From the NCBI GenBank assembly GCA_017163975.1, contig JAFFSR010000395.1, positions 2,321,001 through 2,385,000 on the forward strand: a stretch of DNA of 64,000 nt. The letters run 5' to 3'. Each line of letters starts with the position of its first letter. Positions within the stretch are counted from its first letter, which is position 1. Below, piece after piece: positions 54,760 through 62,823 of the stretch. The notes below the pieces were generated by a model that worked only from the letters and a program-made list of their open reading frames with translations, was not told the DNA's origin and ran no database searches. This DNA is from Anastatus disparis (Eukaryota; Arthropoda; Insecta; Hymenoptera; Eupelmidae). Made by a program: the position numbers and the translations under genes.

Positions 54760-55093
54760 TCTCATCAAGTATGCAAAAATCCTAAAAATCTCAAATTTTC
54801 GAAGAGTATTCATGAGGAATGCTATGCCTATTAGCGGACCGCGCTATAGAGAATCAGCTATCGTTAATCTCGATGATGCGGATGGACCTGGAACGCACTG
54901 GGTAGCATATCGCAAACGAGGAAACGATGTTGTGTATTTCGATAGCTTCGGTGATCTTCAACCTCCTTTGAATTTATTGACATATTTGGGAGTAGACAAC
55001 ATCAAGTACAATCCTGAGAGATATCAAGACTTTGATACTTTCAACTGCGGTCATCTTTGTCTAAGATTCTTGAGTAACACTCTTGATATATAA
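54722..55093 (+). pseudogene. Adenain-like cysteine protease part, frame-separated
   Basis: The frame reads LPQRALTDADLIKYAKILKI, then FMRNAMP. Catalytic motifs are GPGTHWVAYRK (His), VVYFDSFG (acidic) and FNCGHLCLRFL (Cys), all intact. Polinton proteases cleave capsid precursors. There is no ATG for it before MRNAMP (54,812), and the domain begins in the open continuation of the PLA2 gene after the A12 tract, so it probably was the C-terminal half of one polyprotein. It could be expressed from ATG 54,812 only without its N-terminal helix. The stop TAA at 55,091 overlaps the next TATA box. Confidence 0.8.
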
Positions 55094-55095
55094 AG
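55087..55095 (+). promoter_or_regulatory. TATA box overlapping the protease stop codon
   Basis: TATATAAAG contains the protease TAA and lies 50 bases ahead of ATG 55,137; TTCATT follows about 30 bases downstream. Confidence 0.6.
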
Positions 55096-55136
55096 AAAGG
55101 AATGATGAGTATTTGTTCATTATAAGTTCAACAATC

Positions 55137-55823
55137 ATGGTAGATTCATTGACTTTGACTCTGTCAGACACATCGTCTGTACTGGAAGAACAGTATTTTC
55201 CACCGATTGAACTCTCACCTGACAAGAATTACGTTCTCGGATTAGTTGCTTTCATGACATTCAATTCTATACCTAATATCGACAAGGGTAGTAATCTCTT
55301 CCACGTTGGACAGGAAGAAATTGTTTTATCGACTGGTAGTTATGAAATTGAGGATATAGAGAATTATCTCAGTGAAACATTGTCATCAAAAGATATCTCA
55401 ATCAGTATTAAACCAAACAACAATACACTTCGCAGTGAAATAAAGTGCAATCGCCCGATTCATTTTCAACTAGAAAATTCGATCGGACCTTTATTAGGCT
55501 TCGCAAAACGTGTTCTTCCTGCTGATGTCGTGAATCATTCTGACTTACCTGTAACAATCCTAAAGGTCAACGCTCTTCGAGTCGAGTGCAATATAGTCTC
55601 TGGTGCCTATATAAACGGTCGACGAGTGCACACGATACATGAATTCTTTCCTGTAGTTCCACCAGGATATAAGATCATTGAAGTGCCATCACAAGTCATT
55701 TACCTTCCAGTCGTCGTCAAGAGCATAGATCATTTACAAGTGCATATAGTCGATCAGGACGGGAATTTAATAAACTTTCGTGGAGAAACTATTACAGTTA
55801 GATTACATATCAAATCAGTATAA
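55137..55823 (+). CDS. Probable penton-type (minor) capsid protein
   Basis: An intact frame of 228 residues from ATG 55,137 (MVDSLTLTLSDTSSVLEEQ). Landmarks: FPPIELSPDKNYVLGLVAFMTFNSIPNID, SYEIEDIENYL, LENSIGPLLGFAKRVLPA and the C-terminal strand ITVRLHIKSV. Size, position between protease and major capsid gene, and all-beta appearance match the single-jelly-roll penton protein of Polintons. An earlier ATG at 55,107 lies upstream but before or at the presumed transcript start, so I prefer 55,137. Confidence 0.7.
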   Translation: MVDSLTLTLSDTSSVLEEQYFPPIELSPDKNYVLGLVAFMTFNSIPNIDKGSNLFHVGQEEIVLSTGSYEIEDIENYLSETLSSKDISISIKPNNNTLRSEIKCNRPIHFQLENSIGPLLGFAKRVLPADVVNHSDLPVTILKVNALRVECNIVSGAYINGRRVHTIHEFFPVVPPGYKIIEVPSQVIYLPVVVKSIDHLQVHIVDQDGNLINFRGETITVRLHIKSV

Positions 55824-55865
55824 AAAATGGGGGTGGTTTATAATAATAATAAAAATAACAAAGGG

Positions 55866-55902
55866 TATATAAGTAAATCAAGATGGCAGTCGAACATCAG
55901 TC
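55866..55902 (+). promoter_or_regulatory. Capsid gene promoter: TATA and initiator
   Basis: TATATAAG 55,866-55,873 and TCAGTC 55,897-55,902, 31 apart. Transcripts would start after the ATG at 55,883, which favours ATG 56,022 as the capsid start. Confidence 0.65.
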
Positions 55903-56065
55903 GTCATCGACAAGTCAAAGTATTAACACGGCAGAACATTCAGTTTTTGAAAAGCCAAGGCTTAAAAATAAGAGCTGCTGGTGGAAAATTACGTGCTTAA
56001 TTTTTTGCTGTTTTCAAAGAAATGGAGGAAATTCTAGACATAAGGTCAGGAGTAACATTGGATGA
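55883..56065 (+). CDS. Short frame upstream of and overlapping the capsid gene (doubtful)
   Basis: 60 codons with a Cys-rich hydrophobic end (SCWWKITCLIFCCFQ). It overlaps the start of the capsid frame. Because the initiator lies downstream of its ATG it may be only leader sequence. Confidence 0.2.
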   Translation: MAVEHQSSSTSQSINTAEHSVFEKPRLKNKSCWWKITCLIFCCFQRNGGNSRHKVRSNIG

Positions 56066-57251
56066 GTCAATAGCTCACTGTGAGGTGCACGCGTACCAGC
56101 CCTATACTTCGACAAATTTCAATAATAGTGATGAAATTCGCATATCAATTAAACATCAAGATTTAAATCTTTTGCCTTCGCGGAGCTCTCTGCACATAGC
56201 GGGCAAATTAACTCAACAAGATGGCACTGCTGTAGCAAGAACTAACTTAGTCAATAATGGCATCTGTCATTTATTCGAGGAAGTTCGCTATGAAATTAAT
56301 GCTATAGAGATCGATCGCTGTAAGAATATGGGAGTGACCACCATTATGAAGGGTTGGGTATCACTCGATCCTAGTCAGAGTTTGATTATAGAAAATGCAG
56401 GTTGGATTGATATAGCGGAAATTTGAAAGATAATTAATAACGATGGCTATTTTGATATTTTCATACCTCTCAGTATGATTTTAGGCTTTGCCGAAGATTA
56501 TCGCAAAATCATAGTCAATGTTAAACATGAACTTATCCTCACAAGATCCAGGAATGATATTAACGCAGTAATACAAACACCTAATGCTACTAATGCTTAC
56601 GAAAATTTCAAAATTGATCTTTTAAGGATCGAGTGGCTTATGCCTCACATACAGTTATCCAATGAATGTAAAATTCGCATGCTTCGACAAATCGAGAAAA
56701 ATAAACCTATCTCAATGAATTTTCGTTCTTGGGAATTATACGAATATCCATTATTACCTGCATCAACGAGACATGTATGGACAGTCAAAACATCTAATCA
56801 GCTGGAGAAGCCTCGTTTTATCATTCTTGGTTTCCAGACAAATCGAAAAGGACAAAAAACTGCTAACGCTAGTCAGTTTGATCACTGCAATTTGAGCAAT
56901 GTAAGACTATTTCTCAATTCTCAATATTATCCTTACGGAAATATGAATCTTGATATCGTCAATAATCAGCATGCAATATTATACGATATGTACGCTAATT
57001 TCTAAAATGCATACTACGGAAAGGAGTCCGTGCCAATGCTGAAAAAATCAGATTATATCAATCACATGCCACTGATAGTCATCGATTGTTCAAAACAAAA
57101 TGATTCTCTGAAGAGTGCTCCAGTTGATGTTCGTCTTGAATTTGAGACCAAACAAAACTTTCCAGCTGGAACTTCAGCTTACTGTCTAATCTTACATGAT
57201 AGAATTATAGAATACAACGCCATAAGTGGCGATGTCAGAAAATTAGTCTAA
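56022..57251 (+). pseudogene. Major capsid protein, double jelly-roll type, with two stops
   Basis: One frame from ATG 56,022 to TAA 57,249, about 410 codons. Landmarks: LDIRSGVTLDESIAHCEVHAYQPY, ISIKHQDLNLLPSRSSLHIAGKL, NGICHLFEEVRYEIN, then FDIFIPLSMILGFAEDYRKII, ELILTRSRNDINAVI, IQLSNECKIRML, RHVWTVKTSNQLEKPRFIILGFQT and PAGTSAYCLILHDRIIEYN. In-frame stops stand at 56,424 (TGA) and 57,003 (TAA). Length and gene place fit the Polinton major capsid protein that builds the icosahedral shell, of a clearly different family from the relic at 1.2-2.3 kb. The sequence around the stops is otherwise well kept, so inactivation is fairly recent. Confidence 0.8.
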
Positions 57252-57374
57252 AGGAGTGGGGATAGTCTGCGCAGTAGCCGCGGCTTAACCTCTACTTAAG
57301 AGAACTCCCGAACCAGCTCGAGTCATTCATTCATCAGACTGCTAAGTAAACTTAGAATTCTCTATCAAAGAAAT

Positions 57375-57686
57375 ATGGATCTTAATAAATTCAACGAGGC
57401 AGCTCGTGGACGTGTCCATCGTGCCATTGGGAATATATTTCCCTTGAAGAAAGATCAGACTTATTATGTGAGTGAGTTTAGACCAGTTAAATGCAAGGAT
57501 AAGTTTAGATTGATGGCAACTTTAGATCACGAATGGCGCATTTTTATTCCATCTCGCGCATGCAGAGCCTTACAGGAGAATAAGGAGTTTTACTTCAAGT
57601 TAAGAGAGGCCATTAAAAATTACAAGTTGTTTGTGAAGTATTTAGATGATGTTAAAGGAAAAGGTCTCGAGTTCTCCTTGGCTTAA
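57375..57686 (+). CDS. Small basic protein, unrecognised (103 aa)
   Basis: An intact frame from ATG 57,375: MDLNKFNEAARGRVHRAIGN, YYVSEFRPVKCKDKFRLMATLDHEWRIFIPSRACRALQENKEFYFKLREAI, and a lysine-rich end. A beta-rich middle flanked by helices. Its layout (DKFRLMATL...-WRIFIPSRA) loosely recalls the small protein at 3,919-4,200, which occupies the same downstream place in the other Polinton relic. No function known. Confidence 0.6.
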   Translation: MDLNKFNEAARGRVHRAIGNIFPLKKDQTYYVSEFRPVKCKDKFRLMATLDHEWRIFIPSRACRALQENKEFYFKLREAIKNYKLFVKYLDDVKGKGLEFSLA

Positions 57687-57812
57687 GCGCTTGGAAGTTA
57701 ACGGAGAGGTATATGAGTCACGGGTGTACTTCTCAAAGTAATGGGTTCACAAGAGACGATTCTTGGTTGTACCTCACAGATGGGAGCGAAGGTTGGGGCT
57801 CCCATCACTTCC

Positions 57813-57820
57813 TATAAAAA
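57813..57820 (+). promoter_or_regulatory. TATA box of the last Polinton gene
   Basis: TATAAAAA about 33 bases before the ATG at 57,853, so the leader would be very short. Confidence 0.5.
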
Positions 57821-57852
57821 GCAACCACATCGTGATTCACATTTATTTCGTC

Positions 57853-58005
57853 ATGGGACAGACTCCTAGTTATACCACTCAAAATTGTTCAGAGCACACT
57901 CTTCTTCTTCCACCTGATAAAAAGGTGAAGAATGAGAAAACAACATGGAAAGAGTACTATGAACAATGCAAACCATCTAAAGATATAAAATATAAAAAGC
58001 TCTAA
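57853..58005 (+). CDS. 50-aa protein with possible N-myristoylation signal
   Basis: ATG 57,853 gives MGQTPSYTTQ at the start, matching the MGxxxS/T N-myristoylation consensus, and a lysine-rich C-terminus (KKVKNEKTTWKEYYEQC). A TATA box lies just upstream. The open frame extends further 5', but the promoter position favours this start. Last gene before the right TIR. Not recognised; membrane targeting is inferred from the N-terminus only. Confidence 0.45.
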   Translation: MGQTPSYTTQNCSEHTLLLPPDKKVKNEKTTWKEYYEQCKPSKDIKYKKL

Positions 58006-58072
58006 GTTTTTTAACTAAGTAGATGAGAATGGAAACTAAGCTTAAAACACTATGCTGATCATAGCTCAAAGC

Positions 58073-58580
58073 TCGGTAGGTATCCAGCGGCTGGGTCCAC
58101 GCCGCTCGATCCTGACTCACTTGGGTTCGAAAAGGTTCCCCGACCCTGGCTCAATCAGCTGTTTCTCTCTCTCAATCCTTGGGTTAGAAAAAAAAAAAAA
58201 TTCCCCTCACTAAATAATTTCTGGCTCAATCAGCTGTTTCTCTCTCAAGCCTTGGGTTCCCCCCCACCATACCAAAAAAAAAACCATAAGCTGATTCGCG
58301 CACATTTTAATTCGAGCACAGGTGAATTAGAAAAAGTTCCCCCACCCTGGCTCGATCAGCTGTTATCATTTCTGGATCAATCAGCTGTTTCTCTAATCGT
58401 CCAATATCACGTAAAAGATCGCTTGGGTTCCCCCACTCTAGGTCGTTTCCGACACATATGGGTTCCCCCACCCTCCAAAACCCTATGCGGGTTTGAGCAC
58501 ATTTCAATTCGAGCACAGGTGAATTAGAACCGGCCTGTGCTCGAACCCGCATGTGCTCGAACCCGCATAGCTCATCTACT
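58073..58580 (-). repeat. Polinton right terminal inverted repeat
   Basis: Complement of 44,368-44,905. It ends GAACCCGCATAGCTCATCTACT at 58,580, followed by the CACAGG duplication. One GGGGGAACCCAAGCGAT repeat fewer than on the left. Confidence 0.9.
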
Positions 58581-58959
58581 CACAGGCATAAGAAAATTCC
58601 AAATTATAGAGCGAATTTTGCATCATCGCTACTTATTACTTAATGACATAATTTTAGTAAACAAACAATATTACTTTCTTTTTTCATGATCCGAATTATA
58701 ATTTTATTAAATAAAATTTTTATTTCTCAGTTCAATAATCATATAGAATCTAATATTGTGAATTTAAATTATATAAGCAATAAAATTTGAGTTGTTATCA
58801 TTTGAATTTTGCATGAATAACCTATAAGAAAAAACAAAATAATCATGATGCGAAACTCAATACATAATTCGAAGTTTTCTTATGTCTGTGGTAAAATATG
58901 CAGCGCTGCCATTTGAGGTACACATTCAGAAAAATATCTTTTCTCCGCCAAGTGTACAA

Positions 58960-59670
58960 CCATAAACCATAAAAATAGGTGGATGTAAAAGACAATGCAT
59001 TCGCGACATAACAATATTTATCAAGCTCGACTTTTAACACACATTTCAAGCATAAGTTGAACATTTTCAACGATTAAATTTAAAAACATTCGTAAAAACC
59101 TATAATAAGATAAACGCTAAACCATAATTCATCAAGCAATACATTTCATTCTTTCATGAGTTTATGAAAAAAACTTATTAAGATAAAGTTAAGATACTGT
59201 GTTTCTTAAATTCTGTTAACAGTGTCAAATTTACATATAAAAATCATTTCAGAAATCAATCTTTCACAGTAATCTCTTTTTACATTTAATATTTGAATTT
59301 TATTAATATATTAATAAAATTTAAATTCAAAGTAATGATTAATCTCAAAAACATATGTAGAAACAGCAGAAGTCTTTTTTACTAGTTACATCATTTTCAT
59401 GTTCATTTGCTCTGGTACATAGCATCCTATTTGATTGCCCAACATAACTCAAGTTGCAATTTTTGCAATTAATTTTATACGCAATACTAGTCTTTTCTTT
59501 CTTGTCAACAATATCCTTACCCAAGTTATTTAATATTTTTAGTTTGTTACAAGATTTAAAAATTAGCTAAAAAATGTTTCAATTTAATTTTTAAATCTTG
59601 TATAGAATCAAATTACATATAAAAGACTTATTTATAATCATACACGAATTCATTATTTATCATATGTACA
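58960..59670. other. AT-rich DNA, no gene seen
   Basis: Only a short palindrome around TTTATTAATATATTAATAAA (about 59,297-59,316) stands out. Confidence 0.5.
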
Positions 59671-59674
59671 CACC

Positions 59675-59940
59675 AATTCTGCCGTGTTAAGTAAAAACTT
59701 ACATAAGTGACATTTCGATGAAAAATAAATTTTTTTTATCAATAGATCCGATAAAAAAATAGCCCATTAAATGAATAAAAAAAAAGTTATTTCAAATTTT
59801 TCGCTAAAGAATGAGAAAATAAAGATTTATCTTAAGTATTGACAAAAAAAAAATTGGATCAGACAAAATTGATATTATTTCACTTTATCACTTTTAATTA
59901 TTTTACACTTACGTAAGTTTTTACTTAACACGGCAGAATT
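59675..59940. mobile_element. 266-bp MITE with AATTCTGCCGTGTTAAG ends
   Basis: AATTCTGCCGTGTTAAGTAAAAACTTA and its exact complement at the right end bound AT-rich sequence. Confidence 0.75.
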
Positions 59941-60114
59941 AACTGTATGAATGCTGCGTTCTAACGTTTTATTAATAATAAATGTTTTTAAACTTTGAAA
60001 CATGAGTATTTCAATCCCCTTTTCTATTACCAATTCCCAATCCTTCAAACACACAATAATGTTTACAAGTAAATTTCATATTTTTGATTTAATATAAAAT
60101 TTGTCTTAAAAGGA

Positions 60115-60495
60115 GGTCACGTATCTCCATCCTTTTCTAATCAAAAAATTATTTTTCTTTTAGAATAATCAATAACTTTAGCAAAAAAAAGAGATAGCTG
60201 CATCTCGTATTACGAAAAGCAATATTTTCTTTGATGAGATATGATTGGCTTTATCTATTCGTTTTCAAGAAAACCTTGAAAAATCGAATTGTTTTCCCTA
60301 ACCTCTATGTTTTAAGTTTTTCAAGGTTTTTTTGAAAATAAAACAATAAAATCAATTCCTTTTCATCAAAGAAAATATTGCTTTTTGTAATACAAGATGG
60401 GGCTATCTTATTATTTTTTGCTAAAGTTATTAGTTATTGCAAAAAACTCAATACTTTGATTAGAAAAGGACAAATATATTCGACTTGCTCTTAAG
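60115..60495. mobile_element. CTTAAG palindromic MITE, copy 2 (381 bp)
   Basis: Same family as 43,114-43,504: CTTAAAAGGAGGTCACGTATCT at the left, CGACTTGCTCTTAAG at the right, centre CCTAACCTCTATG. The halves pair almost throughout. Confidence 0.8.
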
Positions 60496-60499
60496 TAGC

Positions 60500-61740
60500 A
60501 AATTTAAAATATTTGCTAGTAAATTATATATTTTATAATGCAATATAAAATATTTAATTACTTTAATGATTTAGAACTATTAGATTAAAACCTTTTAAAT
60601 TTATATTTTATTAATGATTTTGAAACATCGATTATAATATTTTTCATCCCTACTCTAAATTTTTAGGAGAGGTGAGCGACCCTCCAGTTTTTCGGAGTAC
60701 TATGCATAACAATCCCCTACTTCACCTTCTCAAAATTTGATGACCCGCTGGTCAGTAACCTCTGAGATGGTGAAGTGGGGTTGTTTTGACGGTCTATGGT
60801 GCCCAAATAACTACGTACATGGAAAAACACAGAAATTTTAAATGTAAAAAACCCGTATTTTTTCTAATAGGGTCGGCTCGAGTGACAATTTACGAGAGTT
60901 ATCTTGACTTTTCCTCCCTAGATTAAAAATATACTGTATTACTTCAACAAAAAGTTTTTTTAAAGCTGTTAGGCAAAAAATACTATTTCCAACCCTTAAT
61001 GTCGTTGGACTCAAGGTTTTACGAAATTCGTCAAAAAATATATTCTTAAAGAAAATATATAAATATTTATTGCTTTGACAATAAGTCATAAAAAAACAAT
61101 TTACAAGTTCTACGCTGTAAGGCTGAAAGTTTTTAAACGTTGGCAATGAAATAACGAAAATGACCCTACTGAAAAAAGTCAGATAAGATCTCACTTGATC
61201 TCTCATCTGAGATCCCGTGCTAAAATCACAGCTGTGATCTCATATGATTTCTCATTTTGTTTCTTATCTGACTTCTCATCTGCCGATTCATCGAAAAAAA
61301 CTAAGTTACTCAGAGTAAAAATATTCAAATTGTTGATAAAAAAAGATTTAATTCTGGAAAATGTATTTTTTCATTATAGGTCATTAAACGTTGTTTGAAA
61401 TATTAATTTGGGGTAGTAAAATTTTTTCTTCTTTTTTAGCGTATTAAGACACATAAAAATTAAGTCCCTTGGATTGAAAATTTTCTTAGTACAGTTGACT
61501 CGTTGAGTACCGCTGCTTCTCCTCGATCAGCTCTCTCGATCGTTACCCCCACTAACTAGCTTGTTTACACGCTAGATGATTTCGTTTCGAACTCTCTGGA
61601 TAACGCCACTGCTCCATGTAAAAGAAAATCTTTATATAATATAAATAACATTTATAAAAAATCAAGTTTTTTTTATACTTTTTTTAATCAATAAAATATA
61701 TATAATAAAAAACTTTAATTACAAATCACAAACATTTATT
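60500..61740. other. Mostly AT-rich DNA, no gene seen
   Basis: A GC-richer block at 60,660-60,820 contains AACAATCCCCTACTTCACC against GGTGAAGTGGGGTTGTT, a possible hairpin; 4,770-4,860 has a similar look (GGGTGACGAGTGGGGGTTA). The T/C-rich block 61,185-61,280 repeats GATCTCA and TCTCATCTGA words. No coding support. Confidence 0.45.
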
Positions 61741-61743
61741 TAG

Positions 61744-61906
61744 GAATGGTAAAGATGGAACATATAAGGACGAAGAAATAATTGCTCACGTAAATAAGAA
61801 TATAGATGATCCCATCTCGGATTCGTTAGAAGAAAGTAAACTAGAGAACTCTAACATAGAAAACGATTATATATCCTCATCTTATGAATTATTATTCAAT
61901 GAATAA
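61744..61906 (+). CDS. Possible 3'-terminal exon of an unknown gene
   Basis: After an acceptor-like TTTATTTAG the frame reads NGKDGTYKDEEIIAHVNKNI, then DDPISDSLEESKLEN and ends at TAA 61,904. Composition is acidic and codon-like rather than AT-random. The poly(A) end of an R1-type element lies directly after the stop. No upstream exon recognised, so this is tentative. Confidence 0.3.
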
Positions 61907-61925
61907 TTTTTTTTTTTTTTTTTTT

Positions 61926-62823
61926 GCCTTTGATTTGAGTTAGTGTGACGATAAAAATCTGCAAACAGACTGCGGGAAGTTTCTTGGGCCTGGAACAAGA
62001 TACAGGCGGAAGAAAAACCACGGTTTGTGAGGGGTTACTAGTTCACGTCTAGCGACCCTCTAAAGATCGCATTCCCCTTACCCACGAATGACAAGTCATT
62101 TGTTGAGGAAGGGATACTCTAACTTAACCACTTAGGGCGTTTCCCCACCCCGAAATCTGTTTATCACATTACTTCAGGGTGGCGCCGGTCTTTGATCGTT
62201 TCAGATCTTTTCTCCTGGTTTCTTTGGTATTTGACTAGATTCGTTTCCTCAACCTACAAGGTGTGTGAAAAATAAATCTTACGCGTTTCATTCTCACATG
62301 CATGCATAGCCACGTGCGTGAAGAAAAACTCAAGTTCGGAGTTAAGTCCAGTGACTTCCTCCCGCGACATACATTCTTTGGGAGTGCAAGGGGACGCTCC
62401 AGGAGGGTCGGCTTTGTTTCCCATTGAAACATCCATACTTCCGTCGATCGCATAATCAGGGAGGCAACATCTACCTAGAGGACTGGCTCTGTAAAGAGGA
62501 GCAAAATCAGTCCTTCCTACATCAGTCTTATTTCTCGTGGACTAGAATTGGTCTTATGCCCCACGTGGGGCTAGCTTATCTATCGTGTCTGACTCACACT
62601 CACTCTCGGACGCGCACGGTATATTTACGTATGTGGAGGGAGCGAACCTGCTGGCACACTAACCTCCCGCGACAGTCACACATCAGCAAAATCTTGCTTT
62701 TACGCATTTTCACACATTTATATGGTGCACAATTTGGTTTTTTTATTTAAAAGGAATCCTCGTCGTCACCCTCGTACCCCGAATCTATGGGACTTAATAA
62801 TGTCCCTTGGTTATGCAGAAACG
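61926..62823 (-). other. 3' UTR of the R1-clade element
   Basis: Non-coding by eye, GC-richer than the surroundings. Scattered short frames have no recognisable motif. Confidence 0.55.

Larger units (their letters stand above)
44368..58580 (+). mobile_element. Polinton/Maverick (adintovirus-like) element, structurally complete, 14,213 bp
   Basis: Bounded by CACAGG duplications and inverted repeats starting AGTAGAT(A/G)AGCTATGCGGG. Gene order: unknown spliced gene, polB (+), integrase, fibre-like protein, uncharacterised protein, ATPase (all -), PLA2 protein, protease, penton-like protein, capsid, two small proteins (+). These encode replication, integration, packaging and virion functions. 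PolB lacks its catalytic part and capsid and polB carry stops, so the copy is defective. The left 3.8 kb contains a tRNA-like unit and a 1.4-kb fold-back element. Confidence 0.9.
44295..58957. mobile_element. ACACTTGG MITE split by the Polinton
   Basis: 44,295-44,367 is one end of the MITE family seen whole at 42,255-42,695, and 58,581-58,957 is the rest of the same MITE. Joined order matches the complete copy, with CACAGG present once in that copy and twice here. Confidence 0.85.

Noticed and set aside
62235..62750. Frames of 60-108 codons on both strands
   Set aside because: They lie in the 3' UTR of the R1-clade element and show no motif.
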